A stretch of 64,000 bases of DNA from Sphingosinicella sp. (lineage in GTDB: Bacteria; Pseudomonadota; Alphaproteobacteria; Sphingomonadales; Sphingomonadaceae). Numbering within the stretch: the first letter of the stretch is position 1; the number at the start of each line of letters is the position of its first letter. The stretch spans positions 43,830-107,829 of the forward strand of contig NZ_JACESP010000012.1 of the NCBI RefSeq assembly GCF_013911755.1, given 5' to 3'. Below are positions 1 to 9,605 of this stretch, piece after piece. A program made the position numbers and the translations under genes. The notes under the pieces are model-generated. The model worked only from the letters and a program-made list of their open reading frames with translations, was not told where the DNA came from and searched no databases.

Positions 1-744
1 GCGATCTATTCATTCAACAAGGGCGTCGACACGGCCGTCATCAAGCCCGTGACCCAAGGCTACCGCGCTGTCGTTCCCGGCATCGCGCGGCGCGGCGTCT
101 CGAACGCGCTCGACAATGTCGACGAGCCGCTTTCGTTCATCAACGCTGTGTTGCAGGGCAAGTTCAAGGTCGCCTTCCGGGCGGTCGATCGGTTCATGAT
201 CAACTCGACGTTCGGCGTTGCCGGCCTCTTCGACCACGCGACCGAAATGGGGCTTCCCAAGCAGGAAGAGGATTTCGGCCAGACGCTCGCGGCGTGGGGC
301 GTCGGATCGGGGCCTTACATCATGCTCCCGCTGCTCGGCCCCTCCACGCTTCGCGACACCGTCGGCTTCGGCGTCGACTCGGTTACGGACCCGTGGCCCA
401 AGTTCCAAAAGGAGGTCGCCGGCCTGAGCGGCACGGAGCGGCTCGGCGTCACTGCCGGCGAGGCGATCGATCTGCGCTCACGCCTCGTCGACACGGCCGA
501 CCCGCTGCTCGCCACGGCCCTCGATGAATATGCGACCGTTCGCGCCGCCTATCTCCAGCAACGCCTCCACGACATCTACGATGGCGACCCGCCTGAAGAC
601 AATTTCACGCCGACCTTCGATGACGAGACGCCAGCCCCCACCGCGCCGGTCGAAGACGCCGTGGCGTCCGAACCCGCGACAGAGGAAGCGCTCGCGCCCG
701 CATCTGATACGGACGAGCCCAAGGCCCAAACCGTCACGCCGTAA
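1..744 (+). CDS. mlaA: MlaA (VacJ) family phospholipid-transport lipoprotein, 3' part
   Basis: The window opens inside this gene, and 247 codons are visible in frame from base 1, so the start and lipoprotein signal are missing. MlaA is the outer-membrane component of the Mla system, which removes misplaced phospholipids from the outer leaflet and passes them to periplasmic MlaC. The visible part carries the family hallmarks: an opening stretch FNKGVDTAVIKPVTQGY, the central NSTFGVAGLFDHATEMGL, and the signature WGVGSGPYIMLPLLGPS followed by RD. The last 60 or so residues form an acidic, proline- and alanine-rich tail beyond the usual domain, which is common in alphaproteobacterial members. 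No other mla gene follows it here. Identification is firm, but the 5' end is unseen. Confidence 0.92.
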   Translation, partial: AIYSFNKGVDTAVIKPVTQGYRAVVPGIARRGVSNALDNVDEPLSFINAVLQGKFKVAFRAVDRFMINSTFGVAGLFDHATEMGLPKQEEDFGQTLAAWGVGSGPYIMLPLLGPSTLRDTVGFGVDSVTDPWPKFQKEVAGLSGTERLGVTAGEAIDLRSRLVDTADPLLATALDEYATVRAAYLQQRLHDIYDGDPPEDNFTPTFDDETPAPTAPVEDAVASEPATEEALAPASDTDEPKAQTVTP

Positions 745-1081
745 GGGCGCGAATGCCGTCCGCGAATCGCGCCGGCCCGTCTTCGCATACCGAATTTATC
801 GTGCCGAATCCGATACCTGCGGCATTTGGAGCGCTTCAGCCATGCGCCGGCCCGATCCGCCGGCGCATGGCGCACCCCCCCAACCCGAAGAATATCTATT
901 GTTTTACAAGACATTAAGTGGGCGCCCGTGAAGCAGACTGCGGATCGCGAAAGTTCTTCACAAAAATATTTTGCGCGGCGGCATCAAATCTCTTCCCACA
1001 GACAAGGTTTTCCGTGACAATCCGCGCCGCTCCCATTATTGGGCGCAGGGTCAATACAAACTGTTCTAGGGGAACAAGTCG
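745..1081. other. Intergenic region between mlaA and the Ala-rich lipoprotein gene
   Basis: These 337 bases hold no convincing gene. The one clear structure is a 13-bp perfect hairpin at 839-871. The second half is visibly more AT-rich and should hold the promoter of the downstream lipoprotein gene, but no pair of good -35 and -10 boxes stands out. A Shine-Dalgarno-like AGGGGAA lies just before the ATG at 1082. Confidence 0.6.
839..871. terminator. 13-bp perfect inverted repeat after mlaA
   Basis: The arms at 839-851 and 859-871 (left arm GCCATGCGCCGGC) are exact reverse complements around a 7-base loop. The hairpin lies about 95 bases after the mlaA stop. No U-tract follows, only a C-run, so a role as an intrinsic terminator is uncertain. 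It could instead protect the 3' end of the mlaA transcript. Confidence 0.4.
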
Positions 1082-1384
1082 ATGCGCAATGTTACCAAGG
1101 GTTTCGCAGCTCTCGCGCTCGTCGCCGGCCTCGGCCTCGCCGCTTGCAGCGAGAAGACCGAAGAAGCCGCCGACGCGACCGTGGATGCCGCGGCTGAAGA
1201 CGCTGCTGTTGCTGCTGATGCCGCTGTCGCCGAAACCGACGCCGCGATGGATGCGACTGCCGACGCGACGGCCGATGCCGCTGCTGGCGCCGCTGACGCC
1301 GCTGCCGGTGCCGCCGACGCAGCCGCTGCCGGTGCCGACGCTGCTGCGGACGCCGCTGCTACGGCCGAAGAAGCTGCTCAGTAA
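1082..1384 (+). CDS. Small Ala/Asp-rich lipoprotein of unknown function
   Basis: A 100-residue protein with a lipoprotein signal: residues 1-20 are basic then hydrophobic and end in the lipobox LAAC, so Cys21 should be lipidated. The mature part is almost entirely alanine with regularly placed Asp, Glu and Thr (units such as ADAA, GAAD, DATAD). It is predicted to be a single acidic helix, loosely like small Lpp-type or entericidin-like envelope lipoproteins, but no family can be named. The DNA of the second half is correspondingly repetitive in GCC/GCT/GAC codons. It is monocistronic, with an AGGGGAA ribosome site just upstream and a strong terminator 25 bases after the stop. Abundant envelope expression is a guess from this layout. 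Confidence 0.75.
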   Translation: MRNVTKGFAALALVAGLGLAACSEKTEEAADATVDAAAEDAAVAADAAVAETDAAMDATADATADAAAGAADAAAGAADAAAAGADAAADAAATAEEAAQ

Positions 1385-1409
1385 GCTTTACTGACAGTTC
1401 GGAAAAAAG

Positions 1410-1445
1410 AACGGGCCGCATCTTCGGATGCGGCCCGTTTCTTTT
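1410..1445 (+). terminator. Rho-independent terminator of the lipoprotein gene
   Basis: A 13-bp perfect stem (1410-1422 and 1427-1439) closes on a TTCG tetraloop and is followed by TCTTTTT. An A-run precedes the left arm, so it could also act on the minus strand, but groEL has its own terminator. Confidence 0.93.
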
Positions 1446-1481
1446 TGCCCGTTATCGATCTCGATTGATGATAGGCAAGAA

Positions 1482-1511
1482 AAAGGCCGCCGGGATCACC
1501 CGACGGCCTTT
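1482..1511 (-). terminator. Terminator of the groESL operon
   Basis: The arms at 1482-1494 and 1499-1511 pair over 13 positions around a 4-base loop. The single imperfect position is a G-U wobble when read as minus-strand RNA but a C/A mismatch on the plus strand, so the structure is made for the minus strand. In the minus direction it is followed by TTTTCTT. It starts 24 bases after the groEL stop. Confidence 0.9.
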
Positions 1512-1534
1512 CTTTTGACTGCAGCTGACTGGAC

Positions 1535-3184
<1,650 letters not shown>

Positions 3185-3223
3185 CTACCCTTTCCTGGGA
3201 TCTGAAATGAAAAAAGCGCGCTC

Positions 3224-3511
3224 TCAGCCGATGATGCCGAGAATGTCGCTTTCCTTCATGATGAGCAGGTCTTCACCGTTGACCTTGACCTCGGTGCCCG
3301 ACCATTTGCCGAACAGAATGCGGTCGCCAGCCTTCACGTCGAGCGGGGAAACCTTGCCCTCTTCGTTCTTGGCGCCCGCGCCGGCGGCGACAACTTCGCC
3401 TTCCTGCGGCTTTTCCTTGGCGGTATCCGGGATGATAATACCCCCGGCGGTCTTTTCGTCAGCCTCGATGCGGCGGACCAGCACGCGATCGTGCAGAGGA
3501 CGGAAGCCCAT
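3224..3511 (-). CDS. groES: Co-chaperonin GroES (Hsp10)
   Basis: A 95-residue subunit of the heptameric lid that caps GroEL. The chosen start gives [14 protein letters not shown], the standard N-terminus. Starting upstream at 3559 would add 16 residues unlike the family and would begin inside the CIRCE operator. The mobile loop that contacts GroEL is seen around residues 16-35 ([14 protein letters not shown]), and the protein ends DILGIIG. A GAGGGT ribosome site precedes the ATG. It is the first gene of the groES-groEL operon. Confidence 0.98.
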   Translation of the reverse strand: MGFRPLHDRVLVRRIEADEKTAGGIIIPDTAKEKPQEGEVVAAGAGAKNEEGKVSPLDVKAGDRILFGKWSGTEVKVNGEDLLIMKESDILGIIG

Positions 3512-3548
3512 TCGTGTCACCCTCTCGTTCAAGTTTCGAATTCCGATA

Positions 3549-3575
3549 TTGGCACTCACAGGGAGCGAGTGCCAA
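3549..3575 (-). promoter_or_regulatory. CIRCE operator (HrcA site) of groESL
   Basis: TTGGCACTC, nine bases, GAGTGCCAA: a perfect 9-bp inverted repeat matching the CIRCE consensus TTAGCACTC-N9-GAGTGCTAA with the same compensating change in both arms. It sits at the expected transcription start, between the promoter and groES. Repression by HrcA and heat induction follow from established knowledge of CIRCE. The hrcA gene is not in the window. Confidence 0.95.
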
Positions 3576-3583
3576 CGCGGTGG

Positions 3584-3612
3584 GATATGTGCCCCACCCC
3601 CCGGGGTGTCAA
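3584..3612 (-). promoter_or_regulatory. Probable vegetative promoter of groESL
   Basis: On the minus strand a perfect TTGACA (3607-3612) is followed after 17 bases by CATATC (3584-3589), a weak -10 box. The inferred start then falls at the edge of CIRCE, the normal arrangement for HrcA repression. The -35 box is convincing and the -10 less so. Confidence 0.65.
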
Positions 3613-3709
3613 CGGCCGGCCTGTGAATTTTTTTGTAACGCTCGGGGGCCTATCCTTGGCCTTCAAAGCCCATGCCGCTACACCGGCTCAATCCTCTTAA
3701 GGAAACACC

Positions 3710-5587
3710 ATGGCGATCCTGCGCGGTTTCTGGCGATTTCTGGTCGGCGTCAAGGACGGGCTGGCGCTCCTTTTCCTGTTGTTGCTGCTGTTTGCGATCC
3801 TCGCGCTAAGACAAGGTGCGGCCCCGATCAGCGTGCCGGAAGGCGGCGCGCTCGTGCTCAACATCGAAGGCTATGTCGTCGATCAGGCCACCGACCCCGA
3901 TCCGCTCTCGATGTTGACGGGCGGCCCGAGCCTCCCCGGCGAGACTGAGGCTGCCGACGTGATCCACGCGATCAACGCGGCCGCGAAGGACAAGCGCGTC
4001 AAGACGCTGGTGCTCGATCTTGACGGCTTCTGGGGCGGCGGCCTTGCGAACCTGCAGTCGATCGGCTCCGCGCTCACCGCATTCAAGACCAGCGGCAAGA
4101 AGGTCTACGCCTTCTCCTCCGCCTACCTCGACGACGGCTACTACCTCGCCGCGCACGCCGACGAGGTATGGCTCGCGCCGCTCGGCGCGGTGCTCCTCAC
4201 CGGCCCCGGCGGCTCCGGCCTCTATTTCAAGGACGCGCTCGACAAGTTGAAAATCGACGTCAATGTGTTCCGCGTCGGCACCTTCAAGTCCGCGGTTGAA
4301 CCCTTCACGCGCACCGAAGGGTCGCCCGAGGCGAAGGCCGCCGATCAGGCGCTCGTCGACAGCCTGTGGGAAACCTGGATGACGGACGTCTCGACGCGTC
4401 GCAAGAGCGCCGATGTCCGCACCTACATGCAATCCCTCCCCCGCCTGCTCTCCGCCTCCGGCGGCGGCTTCGCACAGGCCGCGCTCAAGGGCGGCATGGT
4501 CGATCACATCGGCACGCGCGTCGCGTTCGGCGAGATGCTGGCGAAGGTCGTGGGAAGCGGCGACGATGGCGCGCCGGGGGGCTTCAATGGCATCGCCCTT
4601 GCCGATTATCGCTATGCACACAGCGCTGCAGGACCGATGGGCGGCGGCGATGCTGTCGGTATCGTCTATGTTTCCGGCGAGATCGTCGACGGCGAGGCGC
4701 CGTCTGGCACGGCAGGCGGGCAGACCATCGCGGGCCTGATCGACGAGGCGCTTACCGACGACAGCATCAAGGCGCTCGTCGTGAGGATCGATTCCCCCGG
4801 CGGCTCGGTCACGGCGTCGGAGCAGATTCGCGAGGCGCTGATGACCGCGAAGTCGCAGGGTCTGCCCGTTGTTGCTTCGTTCGGCCCGGTCGCAGCGAGC
4901 GGCGGCTACTGGATCGCAACCGCCGCAGACGAGATCTATGCGCAGCCCTCCACGATCACCGGCTCGATCGGCGTGTTTGCGATCATCCCGACCTTTCAGC
5001 GCACACTTGAAGAATTAGGGATCAATGCCGACGGCGTGAAGAGCACGCCCTTTTCCGGCGCCCCGGACGTGCTCGATGGCATCACGCCCGAGGTCGGCGC
5101 GCTGCTGCAAGCCTCGGTGGAGGATATGTACGCGCGCTTCATGCGGATCGTCGGCGCAGCGCGGAAACTCCCGGTTGAGCGCGTCAATGCGATCGGCCAG
5201 GGCCGCGTGTGGGACGGCGGCACCGCGCGGCAACTGAAGCTCGTTGACCATTTCGGCGGCCTCGACGCCGCGGTCAACGCCGCTGCGAAGCGTGCCGGCC
5301 TGCAGCCCGGCAATATCCGCACCGTGGACGTCGAGGTCGCCCCGCCGATCCCGTTGCAAGTGCTGAACAGCCTGTTTTCCGCCGACGAAGGCGAAGCCGC
5401 GCCGCCCGATGCGCTCACGCGGCTCGCACGCGTGCAGCAGATGAAGAGCCTGTCGATGCTTGCCGAAACCAGCGCGATCGCCTCCGGTCCTTCCATGCAG
5501 GCGCGTTGCATCGCTTGCGCGGGATTACGCCCTGTCTCGGTGGCCGCGAAAGCACCGCCCGCTTGGTTGAAGTGGCTGTTTCGCTGA
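3710..5587 (+). CDS. sppA: Signal peptide peptidase SppA, 67K type
   Basis: A 625-residue membrane-anchored serine protease that degrades cleaved signal peptides. One N-terminal membrane helix (about residues 16-34) is followed by tandem peptidase S49 domains, as in E. coli SppA. The Ser-Lys dyad is split between the domains: Lys193 in VGTFKSAVEPFTR and Ser397 in VAASGGYW, close to the E. coli pair Lys209/Ser409. The motif RIDSPGGSVTASE in the second domain is also typical. The last 40 or so residues (with the CIAC pair) are less conserved. The gene stands alone between the divergent groES promoter and a small exported protein. Identification is firm. Confidence 0.95.
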   Translation: MAILRGFWRFLVGVKDGLALLFLLLLLFAILALRQGAAPISVPEGGALVLNIEGYVVDQATDPDPLSMLTGGPSLPGETEAADVIHAINAAAKDKRVKTLVLDLDGFWGGGLANLQSIGSALTAFKTSGKKVYAFSSAYLDDGYYLAAHADEVWLAPLGAVLLTGPGGSGLYFKDALDKLKIDVNVFRVGTFKSAVEPFTRTEGSPEAKAADQALVDSLWETWMTDVSTRRKSADVRTYMQSLPRLLSASGGGFAQAALKGGMVDHIGTRVAFGEMLAKVVGSGDDGAPGGFNGIALADYRYAHSAAGPMGGGDAVGIVYVSGEIVDGEAPSGTAGGQTIAGLIDEALTDDSIKALVVRIDSPGGSVTASEQIREALMTAKSQGLPVVASFGPVAASGGYWIATAADEIYAQPSTITGSIGVFAIIPTFQRTLEELGINADGVKSTPFSGAPDVLDGITPEVGALLQASVEDMYARFMRIVGAARKLPVERVNAIGQGRVWDGGTARQLKLVDHFGGLDAAVNAAAKRAGLQPGNIRTVDVEVAPPIPLQVLNSLFSADEGEAAPPDALTRLARVQQMKSLSMLAETSAIASGPSMQARCIACAGLRPVSVAAKAPPAWLKWLFR

Positions 5588-5770
5588 TCGGGAGCATTGG
5601 TCCACAGCGGCTCCACTGTATGCCTCGCGCCACAGTGTGATATTTTCGTCGACATTAGGAAGATGTTTGTCGAATCCGTACAATATTCCGGAGCCGGTCC
5701 GGCGTATATGGCCGCAGATGCGGTGATCGTGCCGCGAGGGGCTGGGGAAGAGTGAACGAGGACAGAGGAC

Positions 5771-6064
5771 GTGAGCCAGTCTCTACGCATAACCGTTGGC
5801 GCGGTGATGCTGGTGCCGGTGGTCGCAGCTTTCCTGCTTACCGGTTTCCCGGCCAAAGCCGCCGCTAAAGACCAATCGGCGCATCTCGCCGACCCGAGCA
5901 TTCACACACGCATCGACGAAGACGTGAAGCAAAGCTGCCGCAACGAGCGGAAGGGCAGCGTCGAGCATTCGATCTGCGTTGCCGAACGTCGCAAGGATGC
6001 CTGGCGTACCGTGGCGCAAACACGGTCGGACGACCGCAAGCAGCCGTCGCTTTCGCTGCGCTGA
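5771..6064 (+). CDS. Small exported protein of unknown function
   Basis: A 97-residue protein starting at a GTG five bases after a GAGGAC ribosome site. Residues 5-30 look like a signal peptide (LRITVGAVMLVPVVAAFLL then an AKA site), or possibly an uncleaved anchor. The mature 65 residues are basic and polar with exactly two cysteines, in DVKQSCRNERKG and SICVAERR, which could form one periplasmic disulfide. No family is recognised. It is preceded by about 180 bases without a gene and ends 32 bases from the convergent lpdA stop. Coding is supported by the signal peptide and the gene spacing only. Confidence 0.6.
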   Translation: MSQSLRITVGAVMLVPVVAAFLLTGFPAKAAAKDQSAHLADPSIHTRIDEDVKQSCRNERKGSVEHSICVAERRKDAWRTVAQTRSDDRKQPSLSLR

Positions 6065-6096
6065 GGCAGCGACCGGCCCTCCCGGATCAGAGTCGT

Positions 6097-7491
6097 TCAG
6101 ACGTGGATGGCTTTGCCTTCCACGGCCATCGCTGCTTCCTTGAGCGCTTCGGAATGCGTCGGATGCGCGTGGCAGGTGAGCGCGATATCCTCGCTGGAGG
6201 CGCCGAACTCCATCGCCTGCGCGGCCTGCGCGATCATCGTGCCCGCGAGGCTGCCGACGATGTGAACGCCGAGCACGCGGTCGGTGGCCGCATCAGCGAT
6301 AACCTTCACGAAGCCGTCCGTGTCGCGGTTGGTCTTGGCGCGGCTATTGCCCGCGAACGGGAACTTGCCGACCTTGACCGCGACACCCGCCGCTTTCAGT
6401 TCGTCTTCGGTCTTCCCGACGCTCGCTGCCTCCGGCATCGTGTAAACGACCGCCGGGATCACGTCGTGGTTCACATAGCCGACACGGCCCGCGAGGAAAT
6501 CTGCCACTGCGACGCCTTCGTCTTCAGCCTTGTGCGCGAGCATCGGCCCCGGCGTCACGTCGCCGATCGCGTAGATGCCTGCGACGCCGGTTTCGAACTT
6601 GTGACCGACCTCAATCTGGCCGCGCGCGTTCAGCACCACGCCCGCCTTGTTGAGGTCGAGGCCTTCAGTGTTGGGGCGGCGGCCGATGGAGACGAGCACC
6701 GCGTCCGCTTCCAGCGTTTCTGCCGCACCGCCTGCCGCAGGCTCCACCGTCACCGCGGCCGTACCCTTGGCGACCTTCACGCCCGTCACCTTGGTGCTGG
6801 TGCGGAATTCCATGCCCTGCTTCTTCAGAAGGCGCGCCATGTCCTTGCGCACGTCCCCGTCCATGCCGGGGAGAATCTGGTCCAGATACTCGACGACCGT
6901 AACCTTCGCGCCGAGACGCATCCACACCGAGCCGAGCTCGAGGCCGATCACGCCGCCGCCGATGACGACAAGGTGCTTCGGCACCTTCGGCAGCGACAGC
7001 GCGCCGGTGGAATCGACGACGACCTTCTGGTCGATCTCCACTCCCGGCAATGGGGTCACCGATGAGCCCGTCGCGATCACGATCGATTTCGCCGTATACG
7101 CCGCGCCGCCCACGTCGATGCTCGACTTGCCGGTGAAGCGCGCGCGGCCCTTCAGCCACGTTACCTTATTCTTCTTGAACAGGAAGGCGATCCCATCGGT
7201 CAGGCCCTTCACTGCTGCCAGCTTTTCATCCAGCATAGCGCCCAGGTTCAGCTTCACGCCCGAGGTTTCAACGCCAAACTTCGCAAGGCTGCCGTCCGCC
7301 GCGTGCGCATAGAGCTCCGAGGCGTGGAGGAGCGCCTTCGAGGGGATGCAGCCGACGTTGAGGCAGGTTCCGCCCAGCGTTTCGCGGCTTTCGACACAGG
7401 CCACCTTGAGCCCGTGCTGCGCCGCCCGAATGGCGGCGACATAACCGCCGGGGCCTGCACCGATCACGATCACGTCGAACTCTTCAGCCAT
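6097..7491 (-). CDS. lpdA: Dihydrolipoyl dehydrogenase (E3)
   Basis: A 464-residue FAD flavoenzyme that reoxidises dihydrolipoyl groups with NAD+, the E3 of 2-oxoglutarate and other 2-oxoacid dehydrogenases. The FAD motif VIGAGPGGYVAA, the redox disulfide GGTCLNVGCIPSK (Cys43 and Cys48), the NAD motif VIGGGVIGLELGSVW and the C-terminal HAHPTHSE base motif are all present. The ATG at 7491 is chosen, with an AAGG six bases before it. A TTG two codons upstream is possible but weaker. It points the same way as sucA-sucB, whose products need it, although a plus-strand oxygenase gene separates it from them, so it probably has its own promoter. Confidence 0.97.
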   Translation of the reverse strand: MAEEFDVIVIGAGPGGYVAAIRAAQHGLKVACVESRETLGGTCLNVGCIPSKALLHASELYAHAADGSLAKFGVETSGVKLNLGAMLDEKLAAVKGLTDGIAFLFKKNKVTWLKGRARFTGKSSIDVGGAAYTAKSIVIATGSSVTPLPGVEIDQKVVVDSTGALSLPKVPKHLVVIGGGVIGLELGSVWMRLGAKVTVVEYLDQILPGMDGDVRKDMARLLKKQGMEFRTSTKVTGVKVAKGTAAVTVEPAAGGAAETLEADAVLVSIGRRPNTEGLDLNKAGVVLNARGQIEVGHKFETGVAGIYAIGDVTPGPMLAHKAEDEGVAVADFLAGRVGYVNHDVIPAVVYTMPEAASVGKTEDELKAAGVAVKVGKFPFAGNSRAKTNRDTDGFVKVIADAATDRVLGVHIVGSLAGTMIAQAAQAMEFGASSEDIALTCHAHPTHSEALKEAAMAVEGKAIHV

Positions 7492-7632
7492 CGTCAACCT
7501 TGCCTGTCTAATGTGGGAGATCAGGGATTCGGGCCGCTCTTAACGCAGTGGGTGGCGATTTAGAAGCGAACATGAAATGATAATGGGTACGAAACGAATT
7601 TCGTCGATTCGTAACGGGGGTGTTCAGCAGGC

Positions 7633-8430
7633 GTGACACGTATCGAGTTCATCAATCGCAGTTCGGCATCGAACGTCGCGAGCCAGATCAACCTGTTTGC
7701 AGCGCCGCTGCTGATTTTCCGCTGGGAAGAGGCGGAATACTGGCAGGCGGAGATCCTGGCCGCCATCGAGAAGCGCCGGCGCATCTCCAAGGGAATGCAG
7801 CGCACGAACGTCGGCGGCTGGCATTCGAAGCGCGACCTTCCTGGCTGGGAGGACCGCGCGACGCGAATGCTGGCGCAATGGGCAGCCGCGCGCGCCACAG
7901 ACGCGACCGCGCAGTGGCGGCAGGGCGAGCAGCAGCCTGCGCCCCGGCAGTGGCGCATGGACGGCTGGGCCAACGTCAATCCGCCGGGCGGCGCGTACAA
8001 CCGCGCCCACGACCATGTGATGCTCAACTGGAACTGGTCGGCCTGCTACTATGTGGCAGGCGCGCCTTCGAATGCCGACAAGGGCGGCGACATCGTGTTT
8101 GAAGACCTTTGGAGCGGCGTGCAGACGCTCCAGTCCGCAACGCGTCGCAGCTTCCGCTATGCGCCTTCGAACGGCGAAATGTTGATGTGGCCCTCGTGGG
8201 TCTCACACCGCGTCGAGCCCCACGAGGGCGACGGCGACCGCGTTTCGATCGCGATGAACTTCCACAGCCCATGGCTCGAACGCTCGCGCTACTGGACGCA
8301 CCGCCCCGGCTTCATGTGGCGAAACATGCCCTGGCTGATGCGACCGCTGGCACGGTTGCGCGGCAGCTGGGACCAGAGCCCGGCAGGCGCGCCGCCGGGC
8401 TTCGATATCGACGTCGACGAGACCGTTTAG
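7633..8430 (+). CDS. Putative 2-oxoglutarate/Fe(II) oxygenase (TIGR02466-like)
   Basis: A 265-residue protein resembling the TIGR02466 family of putative 2OG-Fe(II) oxygenases, which have a double-stranded beta-helix fold. The metal ligands are probably the His-Asp pair in [10 protein letters not shown] and a later His in [15 protein letters not shown]. The downstream Arg in DRVSIAMNF would bind 2-oxoglutarate. The substrate is unknown. The start is a GTG, and no strong ribosome site is visible. It lies on the opposite strand between sucB and lpdA, and its stop overlaps that of sucB by four bases. Its position beside enzymes that consume 2-oxoglutarate is suggestive but proves nothing. Confidence 0.8.
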   Translation: MTRIEFINRSSASNVASQINLFAAPLLIFRWEEAEYWQAEILAAIEKRRRISKGMQRTNVGGWHSKRDLPGWEDRATRMLAQWAAARATDATAQWRQGEQQPAPRQWRMDGWANVNPPGGAYNRAHDHVMLNWNWSACYYVAGAPSNADKGGDIVFEDLWSGVQTLQSATRRSFRYAPSNGEMLMWPSWVSHRVEPHEGDGDRVSIAMNFHSPWLERSRYWTHRPGFMWRNMPWLMRPLARLRGSWDQSPAGAPPGFDIDVDETV

Positions 8431-9596
8431 AGGTCGAGCACCAGCCGGGTCGGATCTTCCAGCGCTTCCTTGACGCGCACGAGGAAGGTCACCGCTTCGC
8501 GGCCATCGATCAGGCGATGATCGTAGCTGAGCGCGAGATACATCATCGAGCGCACGACGATCTGGCCATCGCGGACCACCGGACGCTCCTCGATGCGGTG
8601 CATCCCAAGCACGCCGGACTGCGGCGGATTGAGGATCGGCGTCGAGAGCAGCGAACCGAACACGCCGCCATTCGAGATCGTGAAGGTGCCGCCCTGCAGT
8701 TCCTCGATCTTGAGCTGACCGTCACGCGCGCGGCGGCCGAAGTCACCGATCGCCTTCTCGGTTTCCGCAAACGACAATGCATCGGCGTTGCGCAGGATCG
8801 GCACGACGAGGCCGCCCGGTGAGCTGACCGCGACGCCGATGTCGGCGTAGTTGCGATAGACGATCTCGTCGCCTTCGATCGTGGCGTTGACCGAGGGGAC
8901 GTCCTTCAGCGCAAGGCAGCAGGCCTTGGTGAAGAAGCTCATGAAGCCGAGGCGAACGCCATGCTTCTTTTCGAACATGTCCTTGTAGCGGTCGCGCGCT
9001 TCCATCACCGCCGTCATGTCAACGTCGTTGAAGGTCGTGAGCATGGCGGCGGTGTTTTGCGCTTCCTTGAGGCGGCGCGCGATCGTCTGGCGCAGGCGCG
9101 TCATGCGCACACGCTCTTCCTGACGGGCACCGGCAGCAGGCGCCGCAGCAGCAGGCGCCGGGGCTGTCGCCGCGCTCCGCACATCGGCCTTCGTGAGGCG
9201 TCCGTCCTTGCCCGTACCCTGCACGTTCGCGGCGTCGACGCCGGTTTCGGCGAGGGCAACAGTGACAGCGGGAGACTGCTTGGCTTCGGCGGGCGCGGCT
9301 GCCTTGGCAGGCGCTGCAGCCTTCGGAGCCGTGGCCTTCGCAGGCGCGGCGGCGACACCGCCCGCTTCAAGGCGCGCGATCACCGCACCGACATTCACCG
9401 TATCGCCCACCGCGGCGAGCTGTTCGGAGAGCACACCCGCGGACGGCGCCGGCACCTCGACCGCGACCTTGTCGGTCTCGAGGCTGACGATCGGCTCATC
9501 CGCCTTCACGGCCTCGCCCGGCTTCTTCAACCATTCGCCGACAGTGGCTTCGGTGATCGATTCACCAAGCGCAGGGATAACGACGTCGATAGCCAT
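8427..9596 (-). CDS. sucB: Dihydrolipoyllysine succinyltransferase, E2 of 2-oxoglutarate dehydrogenase
   Basis: A 389-residue E2 core that moves the succinyl group from E1 to CoA in the TCA cycle. Order of parts: lipoyl domain (about 1-77, lipoylated Lys in [10 protein letters not shown]), an Ala/Pro/Lys linker (about 80-105), the E3/E1-binding domain (about 112-150), a second linker, and the catalytic domain from about 160 with the [10 protein letters not shown] active-site motif near the C-terminus. There is one lipoyl domain, as usual for SucB. It follows sucA by nine bases in the same operon, and its stop overlaps the convergent oxygenase gene by four bases. Confidence 0.97.
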   Translation of the reverse strand: MAIDVVIPALGESITEATVGEWLKKPGEAVKADEPIVSLETDKVAVEVPAPSAGVLSEQLAAVGDTVNVGAVIARLEAGGVAAAPAKATAPKAAAPAKAAAPAEAKQSPAVTVALAETGVDAANVQGTGKDGRLTKADVRSAATAPAPAAAAPAAGARQEERVRMTRLRQTIARRLKEAQNTAAMLTTFNDVDMTAVMEARDRYKDMFEKKHGVRLGFMSFFTKACCLALKDVPSVNATIEGDEIVYRNYADIGVAVSSPGGLVVPILRNADALSFAETEKAIGDFGRRARDGQLKIEELQGGTFTISNGGVFGSLLSTPILNPPQSGVLGMHRIEERPVVRDGQIVVRSMMYLALSYDHRLIDGREAVTFLVRVKEALEDPTRLVLDL

Positions 9597-9605
9597 GATC
9601 TCTCC

